Part shown: positions 46,007-55,444 of the stretch, one piece after another | How the letters are laid out: every line of letters starts with the position of its first letter | Position numbering within the stretch: position 1 is the stretch's first letter | Origin: Adiantum capillus-veneris | Taxonomy: Eukaryota; Streptophyta; Polypodiopsida; Polypodiales; Pteridaceae | Direction of reading: 5' to 3' | Length of the DNA: 64,000 nucleotides | Assembly (NCBI GenBank): GCA_014529385.2 | Contig: CM043971.1 | Location: 98,659,985-98,723,984 of the forward strand | Notes under the pieces: model-generated | The model's database searches: none | What the model was told of the DNA's origin: nothing | Seen by the model: the letters and a program-made list of their open reading frames with translations, nothing else | Program-made: the position numbers and the translations under genes

Positions 46007-47551
46007 TGTCATAAAATCTAATATCTAACCAACCCAAATGATTTTCTTATATTAAACTGATCATTTAATGTGGGATAATAAACGGGAACAAGGGTTAGGA
46101 TATAAACATGTGCTTATAGATCTATCTCAACATGGGGCCAATGGTAAAGGGGCCCAAATGAAAGATGGTATATCAAAGAGCAAGGCTAACCAATGGAGCA
46201 TAAAGACCTTAGGGTTAGCTTCATTGAAGACCTCCAATAGTTAGTGTAAAAAGTCCTTTGACCTTAGGTAAGCTAGGGCTATGCTTGAGGTCGAAACCCG
46301 GCCCAAGCTTGAGGTGCTTGTCATGCCTGATGACTGAGATGCTTGAGGTGCTTGTCATGCTTGAGATGTTAGGGTTGTACTTGAGGTGAGAACCAACCCA
46401 AGATTGAGGGGCTTAAGGGCCAAGCTTGTGGTGAGAACTAGGCCCAAGGTTGAGGGGCTTGAGGTGGCACAAAAGTCAAATTAAATCCCTACAAGGAGGG
46501 AGCGAGCCATGCAAGAAGGGGGGGTGGTTGCTTGACCACTCTCTCTCCCAAATGGCACCCCTTTCCCAAGAGGCAAGTAGGACACATGTCAAGCCCCTAG
46601 CTAGGTTACCCTCATGGTGTGCCTAAAGCCTGTTGGTTGGCCTTCCAAGGGGTCTAATGATAATTTAGTGGATTTAATTAATTGTTTTAGCCTTTATCAA
46701 GCCCTCTCTCTCAAAGGGGAAAGGGGGACACTGGTCCCAAGGCTACCTTGTTGCTTGGTATGACTCTTGCTTGTGATTGGCTAGGCCTGGAGGGGTCCAA
46801 TGAGCTTCAAGCATGAGCTACAAGGGGGGGTCGACCAAAGAAAGTAGGGGGGCTGCTTGAGGGGTATACTCTCCCACACACACTTTCATTGTGCAAAGTG
46901 CAAGAGCTCCCTCTCCAAGCAAGTAGAGAGGTTGAGAGACTACACCAACACTCTTGGCTATGGAATGCAAATCCAACCAATAGCCATGCTTCAATGCTTA
47001 AGCTTGGCATCTTCTCCATCTTCATTACTATGCTATTATGTATGCTAACAAGAAGAGTGATGATAAGTGAGGAACTGATTCTTTCTCCTATGAAATGTTT
47101 CCTCTTCCTCTTCCCTACCCTCATTCCTTGCTAGCTCTCTCCACCTTCGAAGGTGTTTGAGGTCTTGAGACTGAGGCTTGGGATAGTTAATGCTTTCCAC
47201 AAAGTTTATGTTATGCTTGTGATGCCATAGCTTTCCATCTTCATTGCATCACCTAAAGGTCACAAGGAACACAAAGATTGTATTGTAACAAGTCTCTCTT
47301 GATGGGAGAAACTATAATACAAATGCCTATTGGAGGGGGGACCGGCTCCACATAAATCCGGTCCTCAATTGTTGTCATGTTCTCTAAACTCTCTCTCTTG
47401 CAAAAGTATTGTTCATGCCAAGTTAACTAAATGCTATGTTTATGTTGTTACCTTCAATTATGTTCAGTTGCTATGCTCACAAAGTAAATTCTCAAAAGTA
47501 CTCTCTCTAATTTCCGCTACTCTCAAGTTAATAGGCCAATTCCATTTTACA
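46007..47551 (+). repeat. 3' LTR of X2 (1545 bp)
   Basis: TGTCATAAAATC...CCATTTTACA, with both ends present. It holds a small duplicated GCTTGAGGTGCTTGTCATGC block near 46310-46370. The right border abuts a truncated C3 LTR at 47552 with no target duplication. Confidence 0.9.
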
Positions 47552-47698
47552 GCAAGCCAAAAACATGCTATATTTTTCTAAAAGAAACCTTACAATATAA
47601 AGCAAAAGTTGTGCCATGCAAACTAGCTCTCTTAACTGTATGCCGAGGAAGATGTTCCCATGGGCTGATGCCACTAAATTCGAGCTTGAAACCTAACA
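47552..47698 (-). repeat. 3' LTR of C3, truncated
   Basis: On the minus strand starts TGTTAGGTTTCAAGC; about 147 bp match the 5' LTR. It is cut at 47552 where the X2 LTR begins. Confidence 0.85.
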
Positions 47699-47711
47699 AT
47701 CCCCCCCTAAA
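47699..47711 (-). promoter_or_regulatory. Polypurine tract of C3
   Basis: Minus strand TTTAGGGGGGGAT adjoins the LTR start. Confidence 0.85.
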
Positions 47712-48006
47712 GCCTGAACTAGACAGACCACTCATGATGCCTCATGTTTTTGGTGTACTCGTCAACCGTGAGTTTTAGGTTCTCTCACAACCAAGGATTT
47801 TGGTGTATCCATAACCTGGTGCTATGATAGTGAACCCCCCCCCCCCCCTTGAACAGATAGGGTGCAGGTTGAAAAATTAGCTACCAATAAATGGAGTTTT
47901 TGGTTCGCTACCAAACCTTGGGTTTAAGGTATACCCAATAACCTCATGAGAAGCGGAACAAAATAGGACTTGAACAAAAAATTGATAGTTTGGGAGGTCT
48001 TACCAC
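47712..48006 (-). other. Non-coding 3' part of C3
   Basis: No pol motifs. Contains a run of about 15 C near 47837-47851. Confidence 0.7.
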
Positions 48007-49012
48007 TCATGTGTGGGAGTGTCTATAATCCGTACAATTTATTTTGACTAGGAAAAACATGAAAGAAGTTGATCTAAAAAGAATCATTTCCAAATAATAT
48101 ATTGGAGATTTGGTGTCTCCCTCAATCACATGAATTTGATTTTTACCCTTTTGAAAGCATCTATTTGAAGGATGATTTGTTTTACCACAGTGAACACACA
48201 AGGATTCTTCTTGAAACAGTCCTTTGTCTAGTGATTGTTTCCCACAAATGGCACAAGATCTAGTACCAATGGATAGTCGACATGAAGCTGAGGTAGAAGC
48301 ACAATTAGTGACTGCATAGGCACTGGAAGTATCAGAAGAACTGATGGGGGATACTGCATTGGAGATTGTATATGCACTAGGAATAATAAGAGAATTGCTA
48401 CGAGATACCCTTCGTTCTTCTTCCTACAATGAATTGATGATACCATCCAAGGAGGGTGGTATCTCTTTCTCATTTAAAACAGTAACAATATGATAAAATT
48501 TATCAGGCAAACTTTTTAACAAAAGAGCTATGAGATCTTCCTCTGGCACTGGGGCTTTGACATAAACAAGTTGAGTTTTAATACTCTTCAATTAATTAAC
48601 TAAAGATGTAATGTTTTCATTAGCACGCATAGCAAGAGAGTACAACTCCATCTTTGGACTCATCATTGAATACTTAGCTTTAGCACCAAAAACCTTCTCT
48701 AGCTGTATCCAAGCAACATTGGTAGATTGCATGTCATCCAGATAATGAATAAAATCATCTTTCGAGAGATGTCAGAATAATACCTAATGTTTGCTCATCC
48801 TTGCGTTGTTGCTCGGCAGATAATGCCCTGGTAACTGCAGCCGATGTGCCAGTTTCGTCAGTTGACAGAGGCTTGACGACACTCCAAAGATTCTTTCGCA
48901 TCAGATATCCCTTCACATTGATTTGCCAGGTGTGAAAGTTGGATCCATTAAACTTATCGACTTTCGATACCATATTGACGCGCCTTTTGTTGGGTACAAT
49001 TATCGTTGCCAA
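48007..49012 (-). pseudogene. gag: C3 copia Gag
   Basis: Start 49012: MATIIVPNKRRVNMVSKVD, then KFNGSNFHTWQINVKGYLM, the conserved N-terminus of copia Gag. The middle (about 48450-48600) has LLLKSLPDKFYHIV, a UBN2 motif. The end has a zinc knuckle CVHCGKTNHPSNRC (48155-48201 region). Stops near 48755 and 48430 and one frame change break it. Confidence 0.82.
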
Positions 49013-49557
49013 GCCGATTGAAGCATCTCAAGATGTTCTTGAATCGGTAGCAGTTTGCCACATCTTCGCTTTTCAAAATTGCAAGTCATTTTAAGATATC
49101 CTTTTATTTTAATGTCGTTTGGATTGTAGCTTGTAAATTAGCAACAGCTTGCCAATATGCTGCCAATTTGGAAATTCACAATTTGTTGAGCTTGAAAGAC
49201 AGCCTCCAAGATCACTTGCTAGTCGACCAGCACCGAACTGCAGGGTGTGAAACCCTCTTGCTTGAAGAGTTAAATTAGGTTGGACCTCTTAAATAAATAA
49301 AGTGTGAACAAAAAAAAAAGCTCTCTGTGGCAGCGAATACAGATGACGTAGGTCAACGGCCCTGAAAGAGATTTACTCACCGCGGGCTGTGGAGCGCGTG
49401 GTAGTAGCAGGAAACAATATGTCTACTTTTCACATGCATGCCCAGGCGACCCATTTGATGCCGGTTATGCGTGGATTGTTGCATGTCAACAGGATGGCTT
49501 TCCCCTTTGCAAGCGATAGTTCCCACGAAGCGCTTCAAGCTTTAGGCCCTCGGTGAA
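49013..49557 (-). other. Leader of C3
   Basis: Between PBS and gag; gene-free. Confidence 0.65.
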
Positions 49558-49569
49558 GCTCTGATACCA
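49558..49569 (-). promoter_or_regulatory. PBS of C3
   Basis: Minus strand TGGTATCAGAGC, an exact plant initiator-Met PBS, one base from the LTR. Confidence 0.93.
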
Positions 49570-49570
49570 G

Positions 49571-49808
49571 TGATAAGCTTGAGAGTTGGAGGGTGATGGC
49601 TATCAGCCATGGCAAGAGAAAACGTGCACTACAAGAGAGGGAGAGAGAGATAGTCGACACAACAAGCCAAAAACACGCTATATTTTTCTAAAAGAAACAT
49701 TACAATATAAAGCAAAAATTGTGCCATGCAAACTGGCTCTCTTAACTACATGCCGGGGAAGATGTTCCCACACACTGATGCCACTGAACTTGAGCTTGAA
49801 ACCTAATA
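49571..49808 (-). repeat. 5' LTR of C3 (238 bp)
   Basis: On the plus strand TGATAAGCTTGAG...AACCTAATA; the last bases should be CA, as at 47698, and are mutated. Confidence 0.85.
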
Positions 49809-49861
49809 ATAGAGAGGCATGTTGTGTGTGTTCCAAGTGTGTACCCCCTTCCCCCTTTCCA

Positions 49862-51252
49862 ACGGCATAAAATGCCAGATGCAACAATTTCATCACCAAA
49901 ACTGAGATCGTGAACTGTACATCTGTCATCCACAAATTTGACAACAAGGTGCAAGTCTAGCAAGTGTAGATACAGACAAAAGGTTCTTTTTGATCCCAGG
50001 TACATAAAGTGCACATACAAGTGTAAAAGAACTACAATTTGCAGCATTCACCACAATCTTTCCTACACCCTTGACCGGATAAGAGGCATGTTGGCACAAG
50101 TGAGTGATTTCCCATGAGGGACATCCTTGAGAGAGGTAAACAAGTCACGATGAGACTGGTAATGTGCTTTGTAGCCCCACTATCAAAGTACCACACATGA
50201 GTATCTGCAGCAACTAACATACATGCATCGTGGACAAAAGGATCACAAGTGCACTCTGCACTAAAGGCCCATTCTGCATCTACATCAACATCACAATTTC
50301 CTTTCACAAAAGACTCTACAATAGTTGCACTTGTAGTAGAATTAGCCTCTTTCTTCTTAGTCTTTTTTGCCTTCAACCTAGGACACTCCTTGATAAAGTG
50401 ATCGTTAGCTTTACAATATTGACAACGCATCTTCTTATTGCCCTTTTCACTAGAATTTCCATACAAAGTGCTACTAGTAGAAGCATTAGGAATAGGTGCC
50501 TTTCCACTCACATAAGAACCATGAGAAGTGGCTAATCTTTAAGCAACAGTGAAGGCATGTTCAATTGAACGCTGTTTAGCCCCGTTTTGCTTGAAAGTGA
50601 CTCTTGCAACAACATTGTGCATAATCCATCAAACTTGACTGCTTCAGGATTTCCTTAGGTCATAAGTCTCCAAGTAATAGCAAAACTGGTAAGAATCTAG
50701 AAAAGCGTCAAGAACAGTCTACACAAGGGAGCTGTCAGAAATGACTTCGCTTGCAAAAATAAGTTGTTCATTAATATCCTTGATACCAATAAGAGAAGTG
50801 TTTATTTCATTTTCCTCATACATAATCTTCGACTCCAGCTTGTTACGCAACAATGTAATTTTAGCCTCATTGCGACTTGCATAAAAACCAACCAGAATAT
50901 CCCAAGCATTTTTTTAAAATTTAGCCAAACAAATGTGAGGGGTAATAGTGCGCTTCAGAAATAATGCAATCAATGCAGGAGCCTGTGCATCTCTTACATC
51001 CCAACAAACATGTTCAACTGTAGGCAAAACAGCTCTAGCAGCAGCAATTATGCCACCAAAACCTGAAACATACTCAACATCGTTTGTATCCATAGAACCA
51101 GGACATACATCAATGCCCTGCACAAGATTCCAAATGCCCTTCGATACATGAACATGTTGCATCATGTAAGGCCACATTGGGTAATTGTCCCCATCCAATC
51201 TATCCTCATCATCAACAAACATCTTGAACACATTTGTGTTATTTTCAGCCAT
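49862..51252 (-). pseudogene. gag: C2 copia Gag and protease, broken
   Basis: Start at 51252 (MAENNTNVFKMFVDDEDRLD), related to C1 Gag. The frame 50914-51267 is intact for over 100 residues (LDGDNYPMWPYMMQHV). The zinc knuckle CQYCKANDHFIKECP and protease FDSGATKHIT lie in 50032-50511. The frame ends at GILCR (49862), the same point where C1's protease part ends. Frame changes at about 50060 and 50700-50900 disable it. Confidence 0.85.
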
Positions 51253-51584
51253 GGCGAATGTCTGCACCTGATGTGGAAATTGCCTAAAAAGAGGAGAAGC
51301 AAAGCGAGACTAATGCGTGCTATATAGAACAACCCAAAGAATAGTGTAAGGGACATGTTATGGAAAAAATGGCATTGACAAAAAATTTGCACAAAAAAAC
51401 AAATTGATTGTGCAGTACTGCCTGTAGTGGAAACGGAGCCCGAATGGAAATTTTGAGCAAACCAAGATCCACGAGCTCTCCCGAAGTATTTGTCAACTTG
51501 CTGACGCTCACCAAAGCTCATTGAAATTGGAGAAACTGAGCAGACATATGCTAGCGATGTTGGCGACTAAGCGATACAAAATAT
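51253..51584 (-). other. Leader of C2 with PBS largely deleted
   Basis: Aligned with C1's leader. C1's GCTCTGATACC (PBS on minus) is missing here apart from GATAC before the LTR. Confidence 0.65.
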
Positions 51585-51812
51585 TGGAAATAGGGTTGCA
51601 GGGAAACACATACAGCTTGGAGAAGACAAAGGAAGCTCAAGGCACACAAAAAAAGTGTAGTATTGCTTAGTGTGCAATGGAAAGATGAGATCGCCCTAGA
51701 GTGACGGGCATATATACAATGCACGGGGGGGGAAAACTCCTAGTGAGGGAAAAAATGCCCCGATGGTCCTAAGTGTGTTCACACACATCACTAACACATG
51801 TATATGGTAACA
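51585..51812 (-). repeat. LTR of C2 (228 bp)
   Basis: Same ends as the C1 LTR (TGTTACCATA / CCAATATT-side TTTCCA on the minus strand). Its outer 39 bp are repeated once more at 51813-51851. Confidence 0.85.
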
Positions 51813-51851
51813 TGTGTTCACACACATCACTAACACATGTATATGGTAACA
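51774..51851 (-). repeat. 39-bp tandem duplication at the C2 LTR end
   Basis: Units 51774-51812 and 51813-51851 are identical. The duplication ends exactly at the CA terminus. Confidence 0.95.
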
Positions 51852-51852
51852 T

Positions 51853-52765
51853 GCAGAGCATTGATGTACTTCCACCCACCTTCTAGGGATACAAGCTTTG
51901 TTGAGGATATTGCAAGCTCTAGCAGATCTGTTGCTGCTAGAGTTGTTTTGCCTATGACTGAGAAATCTCATTGAGATCTAGAAAATGCACATGCTAATGA
52001 ATTTATTGCATTATCTTTGAAGCACACTATTACTCCTCACATTTGTTGAAAAAAATGAGCAAAACAAGCTTGGGATATTGTGGTTGGTCTTTATGCAAAA
52101 CGCAATGAGACAACAATTGCGCTGCTACATAAATACCTGGAGTCAAAGATTATGCAAGACAAAGATGACATGGATACTTTTCTTGCTAATATCAAGGATA
52201 TCAACGAGACTCATTTTTGCCGGTGAAGTTATATCTAACGGTTCAATTGTATAAACTATTCTTGATGTGTTGCTAGACTCTTACCAAGCTTTTCCTACTA
52301 CTTGGAGACTTATGACCCAAGAAAACCCTCAAGCTTTCAAGTTTGATGCATTGTGCACATTGTTGTTATAGGAGTCACTTTCAAGACCATCCATTCAGAT
52401 CCATTGGGGAGTATATGTCTCATGAGTTTAATGCATTTCAAGCTAGTCGTGGAATAAAACACTAGTGTCTATAACTATATATACCTCAGCAAAATGGAGG
52501 TGCTAAGACAGAAAATAGATCGCTTATAGAGATGGCATGATGTATGGTCAAGAGTCAAGCTTTGCCACATTCGTTTTGGCTTAGGCTGTCATGTGTGCTA
52601 CCGATGTACTTAACAAGTGTCCTACTAAAGCTTTGTAGTTTAAGGCTCCTTATGAAGCATGGCATTATAAGAAGCCATCTATCGATCACATGCACACTTT
52701 TGGTTGTTTAGCTTATGCTTTGGTGCCACAAAAGCAACACTGAAAATTGGAGGAGAAGACTGTCA
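51853..52765 (+). pseudogene. Copia gag-integrase deletion fragment
   Basis: Plus strand. Gag from GCAGAGCATTGATGTA (equal to the QGIDVC point of C2), through AKRNETTIALLHKYLESKIM and KDDMDTFLANIKDINE, to about 52386. Then, after a deletion of the rest of gag, protease and half of integrase, it continues EYMSHEFNAF, PQQNGG, EMA, CMVKSQALPHSFWL and DHMHTFGCLAYALV. It belongs to the C1/C2 family but faces the other way. Confidence 0.8.
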
Positions 52766-53180
52766 AATGCATTCTAATTGCTCTTAGTTTCAATTTTGAC
52801 TTCATTATAAACACATATTCTTTAGACTCTTTGACAAAAACCAACGACCATGTAACAAGAAAAAGAACTTTTCATTACTTTATCTAAAGCTTGTGTATGT
52901 ACAAGTGGTGTTGCCCGCACTATTTACATCAAAGTGAAACAAACTTGCCTCTATAGGAAAAGAGTACTTTTCATAACTTTGCTAGATCTTGGGTTTGTAC
53001 AACTGGTATAGTGTTGCCAGCACTATCTACATCAAAGTGCAACAACCTTGCCTTTAAAGGAAAAGATTACTTTTTTTTCCAGTAGAACTCACTCAATAGA
53101 GTGAATAGATTAGATTTGATAACTCCAAAAAATACCATACAACTCCATGCTCAGACCGACCCATGTACAAAACAAATACC
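52766..53180. other. Gene-free spacer with a diverged tandem repeat
   Basis: Two diverged copies of roughly 100 bp (about 52860-52956 and 52957-53062), both with ACTTTTCAT-ACTTT and ACATCAAAGTG-AACAA-CTTGCCT. No coding potential. Confidence 0.7.
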
Positions 53181-53802
53181 AGGGGGTTCAGATAGAACGA
53201 CATACCATTACTAGACCACAAAGTGTGTTTTCCAAGAAAATAGTACTTTTATTTCAAGAAACTTCATAGTCTCAGCCATGCAATCAAACCATGGATAACA
53301 TCTTCATGTTTGAGTGGGGAGATGAAGAAATCTTCCTTGTCTACATAACTTTGGTATGGAGCCTTAGCTTTCCCAATCAATGGAGAGATGGAGACCTCTT
53401 GCCCTTTGAAAGCTCCATCTACTTTTACCACATCCCCCATCTTGAAGTCATGAATTTCTAACTTAGTAGCTAACTCAATAGAGATAAGGTCGTGGGTGGA
53501 GCTAGGATCAAAAACTATGAAAACATCATGCTCTCTTACTTTTCCCCAAGCATAAGAGAGTGGTGCTCCTTTGCAATGGCCTTCCTCTTTTACAGCTTCC
53601 ATCGTGGACACCCGGGGGGAACATGTCCTTGCTCCCCACACTTGAAGCACGTGTTATCTTTATGATAACTCTCTACCTCTTCAGATGAAAGTTTGTTTTT
53701 ACCTTTGTAGCCGTTATCCTTCTCCTTTGCTTTATTGTTGTTATTGTTGCTATTAGCCTTAGGAGAATTTTGCGTTGCATTATTCTTCCCCTTTGGCACA
53801 AC
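53181..53802 (-). pseudogene. X3: fragment of X-family Gag end and protease
   Basis: Minus-strand frames 53590-53883 and 53264-53650 carry CFKCGEQGHVPPGCP (zinc knuckle), GAPLSYAWGKVREHDVF and VFDPSSTHDLIS, closely matching X2 (GAPLSYAWGKAREHDAF, LFDPNSTHNFIS). The knuckle's H-x4-C spacing is kept. It is truncated on both sides: by the LTR at 53803, and around 53180. Confidence 0.85.
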
Positions 53803-53990
53803 TGTTGGGGTATAGGCGTCTGTGCCTTGCCTGGCCGCCCAGAGTCTGGGTGCCCACTGACTTGTATACCTTATATATAGCATAAGTGTATAAGGGGCTG
53901 CTCACTCTTTGAGTCTCCCCACCCATATCTGTGTTGTGTGTCTCCTTCTCTCGCTCACTCTCCGTCTGTGGTGCTCCCCGATCCCCTTCA
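53803..53990 (+). repeat. Short LTR (188 bp), element unknown
   Basis: TGTTGGGGTATAGG...CCCCTTCA with TG...CA ends, a TATA box CTTATATATAGC (53870-53881) and a PBS three bases downstream. No second copy was found in the window. Confidence 0.75.
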
Positions 53991-53992
53991 AT

Positions 53993-54006
53993 TGGTATCA
54001 GAGCTA
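53993..54006 (+). promoter_or_regulatory. PBS after the 53803 LTR
   Basis: TGGTATCAGAGCTATGG, the initiator-Met type. Confidence 0.9.
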
Positions 54007-54880
54007 TGGTGACCGCGGAGAGCACGACGGCTTTGAGAGCTTCGAGACGATAGCTCACGCGATAGCTCGCTCGCTCTCGATGGTGGAGTTCGATCGTGGA
54101 GTTTCACGGAGAGAGATTTTAGCTTGAGGAGCATTGTCTTTGGAGCTTAAGAGCTTGGTGTGGTCAAGCTTGGTCGAGGAGGCGGTTGCGGCTTCCTTGG
54201 TGAGAGGAGCTTTTGAGCTCAGTGGAGCTCGTTAGAGAAGTGCTCGGCGGAGGAGAGCTTGACATTCGAGTGCTTGGATGCTGTTGTGGCAGAGCTCTTG
54301 CGTTGGAGCTTGCATTGAGAGGACATTGCATCATGCAGAGTGGAGCAGGAGCAGGAGCAGGAGCAGGTTCAAGTCTGTGTGCAGCTCGTTTTTGCCATTT
54401 TCAGGCTCTAAAACACAGTTTTTTGCGTAGCTCCGTCATACAGAGTCAGATGTACATGATCCAAGAGTCTAGGTCAGGGTTTTGGCACGCTCCGGACGCA
54501 ATGGTGATGTCTATTTGCTGAAATTATGCTTTGAATTACAGCAGGTACAGCAGAAGGTTTATTTGTGCACTTTCGGGTCCCAAAAACACTGTTTTTGGTA
54601 TATCTCACACACACGGAGTATTTTCTGCAGCAACCAGCAAATTCATAGGTGTACACAGGTTTTTGGATATGCATTTTTCCAGAGAGCCACTCATGCGAGA
54701 GTGAGCTATGTTGCCATGGTCTTGGCGGTTTGTGTATGCCATATATGGATTTGTGTATTTGTTTATGGCTAAGATTATTTGAGATTTGGCTCAATTTATA
54801 GAAGAAACTCTGTTGGATTTTATCCAGGTTCTCGCCATAGCTTCTACGTATCCGTAGGTTGCTGTGCGCTCTTTGCCGCA
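54007..54880 (+). other. Leader-like sequence without gene
   Basis: After the PBS no gag appears. It contains a GCAGGA repeat (about 54344-54369). A minus-strand frame of 155 codons (54474-54941) has no recognisable motif. The element is either a leader cut off by LTR V or a small non-autonomous unit. Confidence 0.5.
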
Positions 54881-55113
54881 CTGTCGAAGCAAGGGACTTG
54901 CCAATACACCGTATGCGAGCCACAAACGGCTCCAAGCACACAACAAGCCTAAACTAGCAAGCTCAAGAAAACAAAGGGTGTGTCACTCACCGCTCTACGC
55001 TCGCCTTCGTGGTGGATTCCTCGCCGCGATGAAGAAGAAGCTGCAGTCGTGCCGCGCTCAACCGCTTCGCCGCCGTCGTGCCTTCGTAATGCTCGATCGC
55101 ACACACACTCTCC

Positions 55114-55145
<32 letters not shown>

Positions 55146-55430
55146 AGGAGGTGAAGAAGAAGAAGATGGAGATGGAGCAAGAGCACTCTTCAATTGCACA
55201 AATGAGAGAATGAGTAAAAATTAGGTTTAGTTGGCTTTTATAGGAGCTCACCCCATTCACACTTGGGCGCCCATGCTTAACCAACTAATCCCTTGAATGT
55301 CCAAGTTAAAGTGCGCCTCTCATCGGCGATCACTCTACCTTTCCCTATTGGACCGACAAGCCCGGTACCTGACTCTAAATAATACAACGTTTATAGATCA
55401 CAGGGTGTCCGTGTGCCGTGAGGGTTAACA
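54881..55430 (-). repeat. LTR V (minus), far end undefined
   Basis: On the minus strand starts TGTTAACCC after a PPT, has a TATA box CTATAAAAGCC (about 55233-55243), then (GT)/(GA) microsatellites (55106-55146 on plus as CT/CA). Its 3' end was not recognised; 54881 is approximate. Confidence 0.55.
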
Positions 55431-55444
55431 TGCCCCCCTTCCTG
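55431..55444 (-). promoter_or_regulatory. PPT before LTR V
   Basis: Minus strand CAGGAAGGGGGGCA just before TGTTAACC, preceded by TCCGAGGACGGAATC. The GAGGACG + purine run is a common gypsy 3' end. Confidence 0.75.

Larger units (their letters stand above)
47552..49808 (-). mobile_element. Gag-only copia element C3
   Basis: Minus-strand order: 5' LTR (49808-49571), PBS (49569-49558), gag with a zinc knuckle, then a PPT (47711-47699) and a truncated 3' LTR (47698-47552). No protease, integrase or RT exists in the 1.9-kb interior. The layout resembles the non-autonomous TR-GAG type of plant element. Confidence 0.8.

Noticed and set aside
31625-47551. Simple tandem array LTR-internal-LTR-internal-LTR with a shared middle LTR
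   Set aside because: The middle region is 2058 bp and holds two partial LTRs with foreign filler, so it is not one LTR.
54474-54941. 155-codon minus-strand frame
   Set aside because: No recognisable motif; overlaps several plus-strand frames in leader-like sequence. A gene cannot be supported.
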